This document shows positions 33,000 through 44,360 of a stretch of DNA of 64,000 nt, piece by piece. The position numbers and the translations under genes were made by a program. Source of the DNA: Paraspadella gotoi (taxonomy: Eukaryota; Chaetognatha); the NCBI GenBank assembly GCA_051294375.1, contig CM119269.1, positions 5,104,686 to 5,168,685 of the forward strand, written 5' to 3'. The number at the start of each line of letters is the position of its first letter. Position 1 is the stretch's first letter. The notes under the pieces were generated by a model. It saw only the letters and a list, made by a program, of their open reading frames with translations, had not been told where the DNA came from and searched no databases.

Positions 33000-33530
33000 G
33001 AAGGGAAGAGAGAGGTCAGAGCACGCAGGGAGACGAGAGAGAGAGAGAGAGAGAAGAGAGATGAGTCTCTTTTCCTGTACGTTTTCTCCGGTTATAGTTC
33101 ATTCAATTAAGCAGAACCAAAGACAGTGGATACAGGATTGGTAGGAATCGTGCGGAGGTGATAAAGGATTAGCCGTGGATATAAAAGCGAAAAGCGAGTA
33201 GAGCAAGAAGGAGAGGAGAGAAGAAACGAAAAGAGAAAGGAGAGAAGAGAGAGAAGACGAAGCATTGAGGAGAGAGAAGAGAGAGAGAGAAGAATTGGCA
33301 CCACTGTATGGTAGAGTGGGAGGGAACGAGGGGAGAAGAGGGAGAAGAGGGGAGAGGAGAGAGGAGAAAGAAAGAGTGAGGAGGAGGGGAGGGAAAGCAG
33401 AGAGAGAAGAGAGGAGAGAAGAGAGGGAGACAGAAAGAGGAGAGGAGGAAGGAGATATGAGGAGGGGAGAAGAGAAGGAGAAAAGGATGGAAGAGAGAGG
33501 AAGGGAGGAGAAGGAAGACCAGGTAGGACG
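33000..33530. repeat. Scrambled GA-rich tract
   Basis: Counterpart of the two GA microsatellites at 22358 and 22536, expanded and broken by errors. The Ser/Leu and Arg/Glu frames over it are spurious. Confidence 0.75.
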
Positions 33531-34857
33531 TATCGGAAGTAAAGTGAAGAGGAGCGTATGGTAACTAAGAGTTCGAAGGGAAGAAGAGGAAATAGGAGGG
33601 AGATTAATCAAAATTTAGGTGCACTCAAATATATGGAGAAAGGAAACGAAAATCCCTCGCGGGTTGTTTTGTATGCAAGAGGAAGCCTGACGCATAAAAA
33701 CACAAGTGGGGTATTTATTAAAATGTTTTGTGGGTTAAGTATATGACTTACTTTTTTAATAGACTGGTTTTTTCTATGTCTCTATTTTATAAAACACCTA
33801 TAAAATTGGACCATCGGAACAAGCGTTAAGGGAGCGACGTAGGAGTATTTGTCTTTACAAAAGACCTTTTTAAAGATCCCCGGCGGATCTAAGAAGGAGT
33901 ATATAAAGTAGCCAAGTACTCTTCTTCTTTTCCGGGCGGTAAAGTTTTTATAAAGAGAGGAGAGGAGTGGGGCGCCATTTATGGCTTTTGGTTTACCTTA
34001 ATTCCATATGTACTCATAAGTAATGTAAAATGTTCATTAAATAAGTGGCATGTTATTCGATCCACCCAGGTCATGGGCTGGTTGAGCTCTTTGTAATTTT
34101 ATTAAACAAATACGATCAAACATTCTTACTTTTGTTGTAATTTCTATTTCCTGAAAATTCAATTAGCTATAAAACAGAGAAGAAAAATCGGGAACAGAAA
34201 AAGAAAAAAAAATCAGCGGATACAATCATTTTTCCGTTTTAATCCTAGATGAACGTACGAAGTTGTTACTCATTATGCCTCTGTCACTTGATGACCTTGG
34301 CGGGAATCGAGGCATCAGATTGAGAGCGATGAGCAAACTGCATTTATTGATTGTTCTCTTCGTTCGGCTGCTGTTCTCGTCATCTTTCTCTTCTCTCTTT
34401 TCTTCATCCTCTCGATGCTCCGTTTTCTTCTTCCTCTTCTTTTCTTTCCTCTCCGCCTTTACAGGACAATGCGGCTCACTTATTTTTTTTAATCTTCTAT
34501 TTTTTATTTTCCATCATTGTTCTCCTTTCTTTTCATCCGGCTTCTCATGCTTGTAGTCTAGACGCCAATCTGCTTTCTCTTCTCCTCGTCTCCCATCTTA
34601 ATCCTACCCATATCAATCTGATCGGGGAATGAGTCTCTTCATAATACCAATAATATGTGTCAATCATTAAACGGGAATTAAAATCCGTACAAGACAGACC
34701 AGACATAAACATGGTAAATATGAACTGGGACTTCGGAAGACGCGTGGGGGCACCGGCCCTCCTTCATTTATATAAATCAACAGGCGCGGGCCGGCCCACC
34801 ACGACTCTCAAAGCTTACCACCTATAATATCACCCTCACACATCCGAACCACATCAG

Positions 34858-35105
34858 GGGAGGCGAAGAATCCCGGCGGAGCATTCCTAGCGCTAAAAAA
34901 CTAGCGAACTCAGAGTGGCGGACGTCGACAAACAGAGGGAAAATAGTCAAATAGTGGGTTCTAATAACGGAGTCGTAATAAGCAGTCCACGAGGAAGCGA
35001 GAAGACCAGAATATACGACTGAGGCGGATCCGAAACAGGAAACCTGCTAACGAACCACCAACCAAAACAGCGACACGTAAGAGGCGGCCGACTGGCAACC
35101 ATGAC
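34858..35105 (+). pseudogene. Damaged copy of the LDLa exon
   Basis: Lies at the position expected from the collinear copy: a CACATCAG acceptor-like site precedes GGGAGGCG, and a GACTGAGG-like remnant of the donor follows. The 147-base exon is stretched to about 250 bases with no continuous frame. The cysteine pattern is lost. Best read as sequencing noise over the exon at 23580-23726 and not as a decayed paralogue. Confidence 0.5.
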
Positions 35106-36421
35106 TGAGGTTTGGTATTCTGGGCTCAGGGGTGGGCGGCTAGAGGGATAGTGCGTGGGGTGGAGGATTGTTGGTCGGATGGTAAGGAATCGGATGGAGT
35201 GTTATGGTTCGGAAAGGGAAGCTATGGCTAGAGACGTATGGATCAATTATCTGAGGATGGACTTTTGTTAATCGTAACTTGAGCGTAGAGGTAAGTATTA
35301 AAGAGATGATATGGCAATAGATGTAGTGAAGAAGCATGGTAGCGGGTAGACGCGCTGAAAGGAGTCTAAAGTGTCGAGGCTGAAAACGTTGAACCAATGA
35401 GATGGTGATCAACGGAATAGGGTGAGGTTTGAGGTATGAAGTTTGCACCGCACGAGGAACGGATGAATGATATCATCCGCGAAGGAGATAATATACCACT
35501 CGTTATTGACCTTCGGTTGTGATTGCGGCTCTTCAATTTTAGCTCATCTTTTTCTTTTGTCGTAGGAAAATCAATTTTTTTTCCAAACACCTGCGCTTTT
35601 TTTTTTGTGATTCTCAATTCGTCGCCATCAGCTATGAAGAAGAAATTGAGAGTACGTATAATATCGAGTTTTAAAATTGTTAATTCTTTCTCTTAAGATT
35701 CTGTTTCTTTGATCCGGCATTCTGTAATCGCTAACGTTAATTAGAATCTTCGCATCATTTCCTTATCCCATCTATATTTTTTGTTGGGAAAATGGGCGAC
35801 ATCTCCGTGCCCCAATACGTTCTTTTACCTCTCCTCATCTTCCATTTTTTACTTATACCTTCCGAAGGTTCACTCCTTTAAACCCTCTGATCGGCCATAA
35901 GATATTAGATATTCTTTATTCTGACTTCTCGCGGTATTTTAACGGTCTGATTTTGCCTATTTATTGATTTGCATACTTAATCTTAATATAAACTTTACTA
36001 TCAACTTTTACAAACTGGGATCCTATCCTATTTCTCTAACTCTGGGAGCTATGAACTGGCATCCCTCATTCACTTGATGCATCGTTTCTGGTAGTATAAA
36101 ATCATTAATTTCACTTTTTTCAAAGGGTTTTTTTTATTACTTATTCAATACCAGGTAACTATCCTACCACTTGTTTATTATATTAAAAATACAATATAAA
36201 CTATGGAAAAAAGTTATAGATCGTACGTCACTAGTTAAAACCATGAAAGAAACGGAAACAACTGACACGGGCTCAACATTAGCGGCAGAAAGAGTAGCCA
36301 ATAATAGACAAGTGAGAACAAGCTGGAGAACAATCATTGTTTCCTGTAATTTTTTGGCATAAAAGGTCTTCACCATTCTAATACTTATTCATATATAAGA
36401 CGAAGACAGGCCTGCAAAATC

Positions 36422-36632
36422 CAATATTTGTTTCTGGAAAAAAAAAAACTTTTGTCTATAGAGAAATAACAAAATCAGGATCTCGTATCTATCATTAACA
36501 AAAACGATGAGAAAATGTACATTTTTTTATAAACACGCTCCGCAAAGCGATGAACTAACTTGCAAACGCATAAAATACATAACGTACTCGTTCATTGGCT
36601 CAGACTCTGGCAGTACATGTTTAGAGCCAGAG

Positions 36633-36672
<40 letters not shown>

Positions 36673-37029
36673 AGAGAGAGGAGATGGAGAAGAGGAGAGA
36701 GAGATGAGACCGCCACCGAGCAGGAAATGTAGAATAGAAGATAGTACAATAGCGTATGGCGATCTGGAATAAAAGGCGAAAAAACGGAAAAGAGGGAAGA
36801 AGAATTATGCAAACATAGAAAATTTAGAGTGAGTAGGAACTTTTTGAAGAGAACACGGAGCACGAGAGAGAGAGAGAGGAGAAGAGAGATGGAATGGATG
36901 AGAGGAAGAGAGAAACGAGGAGTTAAAGAGAAGGGAGGGAGGGTAGGAAGAGGAGAGAAGTAGCGAGGATAGATAAGGAAAGGAGTAGCGGGTGAGTAAG
37001 AGTGAAGATAGTCACAAATACCGTAGGGA
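36422..37029. repeat. GA-rich noisy sequence
   Basis: GA microsatellites at about 36633-36705 and 36862-36885 within generally purine-rich, error-like sequence. No gene. Confidence 0.6.
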
Positions 37030-37215
37030 CAAGGCGAAGAAGTTGGGATCCTAATCCTTACAATGCCTTCCCCGTCATGGCTTCCCATGTTGAGAGGGTA
37101 ATTACTTTTTTCACCCTTTGGGGTGGCTTTATTGATCCCAGTGACACATCTTTTCAAACTTATTTCCCTTCATCATCCCAATTAGTCACGCCAACGAAAC
37201 AAGTGGAGAGAGAAT
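37030..37215 (-). repeat. Noisy repeated unit R2, copy 1 (reverse)
   Basis: The reverse strand resembles 42110-42260 and 42690-42850: AATTGGGA, AAGTTTGAAAA, CACTGGGA, AATAAAGCCACC and ATGGGCGAAC-like phrases in the same order. Copies differ by many small indels. Confidence 0.6.
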
Positions 37216-38270
37216 ATTTCCACACATAACAGTTACTTTAATCCTCTGGCGGCTTAGAGGAGACACCGAGAACAGGAGTTATATTTTATATTGAAGAAAG
37301 GAATAGAGATTGAATGAAAAGAGAGCGACAGAGCAAAGCACAGAGAGAGAAGAGAAAACGAGAGAAGAGAGAGAGACAAAGAAAGAAAAACGAAGAGAGA
37401 TTACGACTAAGAAGTGGAGGACAGTAAAAGAAATGGCAAGAACCACATAGCAAGAGGTGACAGCACGGAGAAGGAGAGTGAGGAGGAGAAAGGAGACGCA
37501 GGTGGAAGGAGAAAGGGCGAAGTTAGCCACCGACTAGAGAGAAGGGAGAGAGGTATCCGCCGGAGGGGAAGAAAGGCACGACGCCCCAAAGGGACGGCGC
37601 AGCCAACGCGATAGAGGAAGGAAGCAGAGTACGGAAGCAGCCACCGAGAAGAACCATCAAGCGCCCGCAACCCAGATGGGGGAGCCAATCGATAGGCAAA
37701 CAGCACAGGGGGCTTCTTTTGATTTGGCCTAGAATAGATCCCAAGTTGCGAGAGGTATTTAATTCTTTTTGTTTTTTCGGGTCTATTCTTATTCAATTCT
37801 CCAAGAAATCCGACTCGATTTTTTTCGTCTGTCCTTTTCGTCGTTCGGCGCGCTGCGTGCCCTGTGGGCTTTATCCGCCACCTCGCCGGACCAGGGACCG
37901 GGGGCTGACAATCGCAGGCCGCGGCGCCTCAGCCGCACTCAGGCCTTTTTCCAGCTAGCCTCGGCCATACCTTTTTTTTTTTTGCTTGTCTGCTCTTTCT
38001 TTCGCAAGGCGACAACCACGCAATTTCCTCCGTTGGGCTGGCGGTCGCCAACTTAGGACGACGGACCTTCAGAAAACCGAGGTGGGGCCTCTAGGAAATT
38101 GAATTTTTAATAGAGTTCCGTTATTGTAGGACCGGGATCAGTCAGAAAGAAAAGAGGGAGAGACCGAAAGAACGATAGACCCAAAAATACAATGGGAGGA
38201 AGAATATGAAAGAAGATTTGAGAAGAAGAAATCCCAAAAGAGAGAAGATAAGGAATAGTAAGTAAGCCGA
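37216..38270. other. Noisy unassigned sequence
   Basis: Purine-rich to 37560, GC-rich at 37560-37700 and 37820-38060. Competing open frames in several phases, none with a recognisable domain; frames are unreliable here because indel errors are likely. Confidence 0.35.
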
Positions 38271-38900
38271 CACGAGAAGAAGAGTAAGAAGGATAAGATA
38301 ATGGATAGTTGAGGATAGAGGGGGTAGTTGAAAGGTATAAAGGAGGGATTATTATGGTAATAGTAGATAAGGAGGGTAGGCGGTATTAGTGTGGAAGGAG
38401 AATTAGGGGGAGAGTAGTATATTTGATAAGGGGGAGAGTGATAATGGAGGGTAGGGTAAAGGTAAAGGGGATATATTTGCCGATAAGAGGGGGGGAGAAT
38501 GTTGAATTGATAAGAGGGGTTGTGTTGGAGATAGAAAGGGGGGGAGTTGTGAGTATATAAGGGTTTAGGGTATTATGTGTGAAATATAATGGGGTAATTT
38601 GTACAAAGGGGGTTTAGTGACAAAAGGGGATTTGGATAAGGGGGTTGTTGGATAAATAAGGGGTGTATTTGGGTGATAGGGGGAGGTTATGTTTGATTTA
38701 GGAAGGGCAGGTTGAGATTTTAAGGGGTATAAGTTGGTTTAAGGGGGTTATGTGATAAATGGAATATGATTGGCAGTTAGGATAAATAGGAGGATTTAAT
38801 GTGGATAATGGGGGGTTGATTTTCGATAAAGGGGTGATAGGGGTATGGTGTGGAGGAAATCCACAGTGGAATGGTGCATGTTATGGGGGGGGGTGGAAGA
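38271..38900. repeat. Degenerate GATAAGGGGG-type repeat
   Basis: About 600 bases in which GATAAGGGGG/GGGGTTATGTG-like phrases recur at irregular spacing with G-run length changes. Looks like a short-unit G-rich satellite read with errors. C is almost absent from the + strand. Confidence 0.6.
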
Positions 38901-39462
38901 GCAAGATGTGATTACGCACCAAATACGCATGAGCGTCTCAGTAAATGTTGTACAGATGGGTGTAGGGAGGCTTGCACGGCCGAGTGTTTGGAGTGAGTGG
39001 AAGAGAGAGTTGTGAAAGCGTAAGGGGTTTGTTGTTGTATGAGATGAGATACCGCGCGCTGTAGGATAGGGGTGAAGAGGGAAACAGTTTGAAATGGGAG
39101 AAGTTGTTAGATGAAAGAATGTTGAGGGCGCTAGAGGAGGGGTGAGGGAGGAAGAATTAGAAGAGGGACGGGATTGTAAAAAGTATAAAGTGAGAGTGTA
39201 GAAGTGTATATTAAGCCGGGTACCGAGGCGCTGATCGGTGTTCTCTACCGTCGTCGACTTTTCACTTCATTATCCCCGTTGCGTCCACCCCTCTGTCTCC
39301 CCTATCTAGGGGTCTCCTCTGATCTAATTTAATTGTGATCCCCATGATACGGAACGGGAAATAAAATATTCTCCCTCTTACGATATATATTCTTTAGGCT
39401 TTTTCTATTCCTTCTTTATATGTTCCCGCAGGTTACCTTTGTGTTTGACTTACGGTGTGTAA
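38901..39462. other. Noisy unassigned sequence
   Basis: Purine-rich to about 39200, then mixed. No gene supported. Confidence 0.35.
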
Positions 39463-39831
39463 CCCGGAGACTGTTCCTCATTTCTCGGGTCCCGTTTCGT
39501 GGCAGCTCTCCGTTCTCTTCCTTCCGTCGGCTCGGTCCATCACCCATCCCAACTCTGGCCCCACGCCCACCTTAGATTTTATCCGGGCGCCTTCCCGCCG
39601 ACCGTCTCATACCCCTCCTATGGCTCGATCGAGCAATCTCAGCAGGGTCTCAACCCGTTCCACTCCGGCCCGGTAGGGCCGGCTCTTCATCCGTCGCCTC
39701 TTCTACCGTCACCACCGTCCCCCTCATCGTCCGCAGATTTTTTGGGGACAGGTTTACCTATCCGCCGAACGGAAAGTCGGGGCGAGGCAGGGATAACAGA
39801 AGTCCGTCGGCCATTAGTTCATTGTTAAGTT
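39463..39831 (+). pseudogene. Protein-like open region, possible exon in noisy sequence
   Basis: One frame is open from 39463 to a TAA at 39829-39831. It reads a Pro/Ser/Tyr-rich segment with YPGAFPPTVSYPSYGSIEQ and GLNPFHSGPVGPALHPS, of the sort found in disordered regions of transcription factors. A second frame is also open at 39455-39676. With indel errors likely, the true frame may switch. No family is recognised, and splice sites are not clear, though a CGCAG at 39427-39431 could be an acceptor. Confidence 0.2.
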
Positions 39832-40644
39832 GTACCGCGGAATTTTCATTACCGGCTTGTTTTTTAGAATAACCGAAGAGCAGGGTTGTAAGTAATTTAT
39901 TCTTCTTTAGGTGGTTTTGTGGAGTTGGGCTGAAGGTTTTTGGGTAGGGGTGGCGCCCTTTCTCTAATGTTGGTAGGTGGGGTATTCTGTAAGTCGGTGA
40001 CGGGTGGAAAAGGCAACCGGTGAAAATGTCAAAGATGGGGGGTGCGCGCCGATGGTCCGAAGTATTATAACTTTACCTGGTATAAGACTCCGAATTGAGG
40101 ATTTGTTTTTTGTTCTTATAATTTATTCTTTAAAAATTTGAAAACAAAAACAAAAAACGGAAAACATAAGAAAACAATATGTGGCCAAAAATAAATTTAG
40201 TAACTCAAAAACCAAAAGGTAAAGAAACAAAACCAAAAAAAACAAAGTTAACTATATTACCAAAAAAATAACAAAAATACCAACAATACCGTTTAAACAA
40301 TAATCTCTAATCATTTTGGTTTACATTCACTTTCACTTAATATCCGCAATTCTAGTCTCCGGTCCTCGACCCCTCGTGATCCTCGCTCTCCTCCTCTTTT
40401 CCTCTTCCTTCTTCTTCCATTTTCCTCCCTCCCTCCTCTCCTTCCTCTCTTTCCTTCCTTCTTCCCATCTCCGACGTTTCCCCACGATATTAATCGGCCC
40501 CCTCCCGGTTTTGTTTAGGTCCAGGTTCCTAGTCCAGTCGCGTGTTCAATCTGTTAAATGAAAGAAATTGGGCGCGGTACACAAGCGCAATATACGAGTA
40601 GATAGAAGAAAACAATGGATCAGTCCCCTAGGCACTCTGGCCTG
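39832..40644. other. Noisy unassigned sequence
   Basis: Includes an A-rich, AAAAACAAAA-phrased stretch at about 40135-40275. No gene. Confidence 0.35.
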
Positions 40645-40944
40645 TTAGTTAATAAAGGGCTGGTTCCAGTTCTGTTTCTGCGATTGTAGTGTTCCGCACG
40701 TTTTTTCGGGTCTCTGCGGTATCTCTCTTCCACAAGCGTAACAAACAGAAGAAATAGGGAGGAGATCGCGTACCCTCTGGCACCGCTTCGGCGGTGGCGG
40801 CCCGATTGCCCTTCCTTTCACCTCATCGGAATTCGCGGCCGCCGTCGCGTTCCGGGATTTGGCGCTTTTTTTTATTTTTTTTTTAGGGATCGGGTCGTAC
40901 TTCCGGGGGCTCGGTCTCGGGGTAGAGGGCGGTATCTCAGTCAT
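40645..40944 (-). pseudogene. Protein-like open region, uncertain
   Basis: A 99-codon minus-strand frame whose C-terminal part (VCYACGREIPQRPEKTCG) is not low-complexity. The upstream part crosses an A/T homopolymer and a GCC-rich patch. No family is recognised. It could equally be chance in GC-rich noisy sequence. Confidence 0.15.
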
Positions 40945-41275
40945 CTACTCAGATCATGGTGGTGGTTATCCACCTCGCCACACGGAATTAAGAATTGGTA
41001 GCACTCTAGGGTGTCTGCTGGGACTCCGAGGTGGTTCTTTTTTTCCAAATAACCAACTCCTCCAAGCTTTCTTGGGATTCGCCGTCATGAGTCCTCATTG
41101 AGCGTATGGATCCGGAGCTCGAGGGTAAGAGCAGCCCAGCCCGCGCAAGGATGGGTTAAATTACGCTGGTGGGGAGGGGAAGACGAGGGTAAGAAAAGGG
41201 AGAGGAAGAAGCGAGAAGAAGAGGTTCTAATTATCCAGTACCTTATTACATTTTCAATGAAATAAATATTAGCCT
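40945..41275. other. Noisy unassigned sequence
   Basis: Mixed, partly G-rich. A forward open frame (40859-41101) overlaps but has no recognisable features. Confidence 0.35.
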
Positions 41276-41596
41276 CTATATATTCGCAAGGAGTTCATTG
41301 TGAGATAGTGGAATACTGATCTGACCCAAAACAGATACGCCGGTTGGCCATAGGCGGGTTGGACGGAGTCTCTGGGACACCCATAACACTCCTCGACCGT
41401 GGAAAATTTTTGTACATGGGTCACCACCAATTATTCCCGGATTCTTCCAGTCTGCTCCGGATGCTTTATCTTCTTCGGCTGGGCCATCGCCATTTTCCTT
41501 CGGATCTCTGAGTGGATATCGGCGGATCTTTAACATTTCTCCGAAGAGATGATTGGGGACGACAGAGTTAGCTGGGAACGGAAATTTCGTTTTCAT
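41276..41596 (-). pseudogene. Protein-like open region, uncertain
   Basis: A 106-codon minus-strand frame with balanced composition (for example DWKNPGIIGGDPCTKIFHG). It does not start or end at obvious splice sites, and I cannot place it in a family. Indels in this region make the frame unreliable. Confidence 0.2.
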
Positions 41597-42109
41597 TGCA
41601 TTTCCTCTCCGGGGCGTCCTCCCTCTGGCGTCTCTCTCTTCTTTCTCTTCTCCTTTTTCTACTCTCTCTTGTCGGCTGGCTGCGGATTCTCCTCTGGCTC
41701 TTTCTACCCTGCTCTCTTGGTCTAATCGTATTAGGCCTTACTTCCTATTTTTCTTCAATTCTACTATTATAGGGTGGAGATACATATCTATTACTTTAAT
41801 GGTTTTAATACATAAATAATGTGTTGGCGCTCTTTCCTTCCTCTCTGATTTATTGTGTCCCTTCTTCTTCTTTTCTTTTTAAGTTAACTTTTTTTTTTCT
41901 TTTCTTTCTATGTTAATCATTTTTCTATTTTATCTTTCTTTCTTTTCTTTACATTTTCTTTTTTGCCTGTCTTATAATACGTATCTTATTGTTTAATTTC
42001 TATTTACTCATTTTTCATTTTCTAATGTTTATTTTTTTTCTCATTCGCCTCCACTTTCTCCATCAACATTTATTGCAAAGTTTCTCCACCAGCGTCGCGT
42101 GGGATTCTG
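41597..42109. other. Noisy pyrimidine-rich sequence
   Basis: T/C-rich with TTTCTTTT phrases, similar in texture to 42540-42660. No gene. Confidence 0.4.
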
Positions 42110-42260
42110 TAACCTAATTGGGAAAGGTTTGGAAAAATTGGGTCACTGGGAACAATAAAATGAGGGCCACCAATGGAAAAAAACACGGATCATGGGCGGA
42201 CAACCATCTTCAATCCACCACCCTGCCGTACCGGGCCTGGTCACTACATAACTATCTCCT
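42110..42260 (+). repeat. Noisy repeated unit R2, copy 2
   Basis: Forward copy: TTGGGAAAGGTTTGG, TTGGGTCACTGGGAACAATA, GGGCCACCAATGG and CATGGGCGGAC, in the same order as 42690-42850. Confidence 0.65.
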
Positions 42261-42319
42261 CTTTCACGCTATGTCTTTATACTCTCCTTTTACCAATCAT
42301 CCTGTGCTTTCGTGCGAAC

Positions 42320-42425
42320 TAACTTCTCTAGGGTTCTCTCTCTCGCGTCTCTTCGTCTCTCTCTCTCTCCTTCTTCTTCTCTTCTCTTCTCTCTCTCTCT
42401 CTTCTCTCTATATCTCCTCTCTCAT
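42320..42425. repeat. Interrupted CT tract
   Basis: CT/CTT-rich microsatellite-like stretch with frequent interruptions. Confidence 0.75.
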
Positions 42426-42689
42426 ACTTACTTTATATATTTCTGGGGCCAATGTCTTTTTTGGGTCTATTCTTTTCTAGAAGGAGATAAATAGGATATA
42501 GTAAGTGTTTTGGGTTATGGGGATTAATATTACAGGGATTTCAGGGTGTTTTCTTTACTTTTGTTTCTTTTCTTTCTTTTTGTCTTCTTTTCTTTCTTTC
42601 TTTACTGTTTTTCTTTCTTTCTTTCTTTCTTTTCCTATATTTATTTTTTTCTTCCTCCGCTTCCGCATTAATTTTATTTCTCACCAGTC

Positions 42690-42850
42690 CGGGGTTCTGG
42701 GGATGCTAATTAGAAGGTTTGGTAAAAATATATTGTCACTGGGGGACAATAAAGGCCAGCCAAGAGGAAAAAAATCATGGGCGAACACATTAATGCATTA
42801 TCTTAACGGGCGGCTTGGGGTTCACTACAATAACTTTTATACACTCTTAC
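42690..42850 (+). repeat. Noisy repeated unit R2, copy 3
   Basis: Forward copy: GAAGGTTTGGTAAAAATA, TGTCACTGGGGGACAATAAA, AGAGGAAAAAAATCATGGGC and GAACACATTAAT. It follows a CTTT tract, as copy 2 does. Confidence 0.65.
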
Positions 42851-43417
42851 GACGGGGGCATTGATTATCTTTCTTCATGGTTCTTTCTTCTTCTCAGGAT
42901 GTTTCGGTCGGGTCTTTTCTCATCTCTCTCTCTCTCTCTCTCCTCATAATGGACTCTTTACAGTCTCTCTCTCTCCTCTACTCTCTCTGTCTTCTTCCAG
43001 GTCCTTCACTCTGGGGTTTCATATTACTTCTTCCCTTTTACGGTTTTCGCCTTTATTTCCTAGGACGATCAAGGCGGAGCTGTGTAAATTTACTCTTTTC
43101 TTCCTCTTTCGGAGTCGGCTATAATCTCTATCTAATCAAAATCTCTCTCTCGGTGGTGACATAACTCTATCTCATCTCTTACTCTAGAAGTCTTCTTCTC
43201 TTTTCTCAGATCGGATCTCAAGTCCTCATTCGGGTTGCTCTCTCTTCTGCCGTCAGTCCGGGGCGGCCAATTGGACATGGTCGGGTTATGTTTATGGCGG
43301 TTTGCAGGTCAGCGCTTTGCGGGGCGGGGTGTAAAAAAAAAATGTGCATTCCAACGTTATGATGAAAAGACCTGGGTTATTTCTCTTAGACAAGTGTTGT
43401 TTTGTTTCGAAGCATAT
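42851..43417. other. CT-rich and mixed noisy sequence
   Basis: CT tracts at 42925-42945 and 42963-42990, then mixed sequence up to the gap. No gene supported. Confidence 0.4.
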
Positions 43418-43442
43418 NNNNNNNNNNNNNNNNNNNNNNNNN
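43418..43442. other. Assembly gap, 25 N
   Basis: Exactly 25 N. Non-repetitive sequence precedes it and a GA microsatellite follows; R2 is forward before and reverse after. Confidence 0.97.

Positions 43443-43472
<30 letters not shown>
43443..43472. repeat. (GA)n microsatellite
   Basis: Short GA run directly after the gap. Confidence 0.9.
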
Positions 43473-43475
<3 letters not shown>

Positions 43476-43499
43476 AACAAGCGTGAAAGAGTGAGAAGT

Positions 43500-43625
43500 A
43501 TGTAGGACAAGGCGAGAGTGATTAATGTTCGCCCATGATTTTTTTTCCTGGTGGCTTTATTGTCCAGTGACAATTTTTCAAACTTTTCTCAATTAGCTCA
43601 GAACACGAGTGGGAGAAATAAAATA
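43500..43625 (-). repeat. Unit R2, copy 4 (reverse)
   Basis: The reverse strand carries the cleanest version of R2: CTAATTGAGAAAAGTTTG, TTGTCACTGGACAATAAAGC, CACCAGGAAAAAAAATCATG and GGCGAACATTAAT. It probably marks the return to accurate sequence. Confidence 0.7.
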
Positions 43626-43696
43626 ATGGGGAAGGGAGGAAGAAAAAAATAAACATAGAAAGAAAGAAAGAAAAAAAGAAAGAAAGAAGGAAAGAA

Positions 43697-43844
43697 NNNN
43701 NNNNNNNNNNNNNNNNNNNNNNNNNNNNNNNNNNNNNNNNNNNNNNNNNNNNNNNNNNNNNNNNNNNNNNNNNNNNNNNNNNNNNNNNNNNNNNNNNNNN
43801 NNNNNNNNNNNNNNNNNNNNNNNNNNNNNNNNNNNNNNNNNNNN
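43697..43844. other. Assembly gap, 148 N
   Basis: Unsequenced; flanked by GAAA-type and GA-type purine repeats. Confidence 0.97.
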
Positions 43845-44227
43845 GAAGAGAAGAAGCGAGAGAGAGAGAGAGACCGAGGGATGAGAACGAGAGACGAAAG
43901 AGAGAGACAGACGAGATATGCTGAAGAGAAGCAGCGACCCGAGGTAGGCGCTTCGTTTGATATTCATGACTCTTGCGATATTAAGAAGCTAATTTATTCT
44001 GATGTATAAGGGTCTGGTTTAGAAGACCTTTTCTCATTTTCTCTTTCACTCTGTCTTTCCCCCCCACGCGCATACTCTCGCTCTCTCTCGCTCCCTCTCG
44101 CTCTCTCCGGGGGTCACAACCAGCCAATTTGGTCATGTAAACATGTCTGTGAGACGAGTACCGCCCTCTCGAGACGAAGGCCCGAAGTTACGACCGATCT
44201 AAAAAAAATAAAAAGCGCAATCGGACG
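43845..44227. other. Unassigned spacer
   Basis: Short GA run at 43858-43873 and a CT-rich patch at 44070-44107; no gene. Confidence 0.4.
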
Positions 44228-44360
44228 GGACGGCGGCGGATCGAGTGGAGGAGGCAGTATCGGCGGCGGCGGCGGTGGGGGCGGTAGCGGTGGCGGCTGC
44301 CGTGACGGCGGCGGCGGTTACGGCGGCGGCGACGGCGGCGGCGGCTCGTGGCGGTGTCGG
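44228..44360. repeat. (GGC)n trinucleotide region
   Basis: GGC/GGT/GGA triplets over about 130 bases. One frame reads Ala/Val-rich, another Gly-rich with GGGGYGGGDGGGG, and all are open, so a coding claim cannot be made. A glycine-rich exon is possible but unproven. Confidence 0.8.

Larger units (their letters stand above)
32178..36421 (+). repeat. Indel-rich second copy of 21698-24755
   Basis: Collinear with 21698-24755, but 4.2 kb long instead of 3.1 kb. The extra length comes from scattered single-base and short insertions, homopolymer changes and swollen GA tracts. Anchors are the ATCGTGGTTTA region (32238 against 21755), ACGTTAAGGGAGGACG-type sequence (33820 against 22843), the GATTGAGAGCGA region (34318 against 23266) and GCTGGAGAACAATCATTG (36320 against 24673). 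The error profile is that of raw single-molecule reads, not of evolutionary divergence. Confidence 0.8.

Noticed and set aside
33099-33611. A 170-codon Ser/Leu frame on the minus strand
   Set aside because: Lies in the noisy GA-rich tract; the clean copy of the same DNA at 22.4-22.7 kb has no such frame.
34858-35105. A second LDLa exon, that is a genuine tandem domain duplication
   Set aside because: The frame and cysteines are lost and the whole surrounding 4 kb is an error-like copy of the first; sequencing noise is simpler than paralogue decay.
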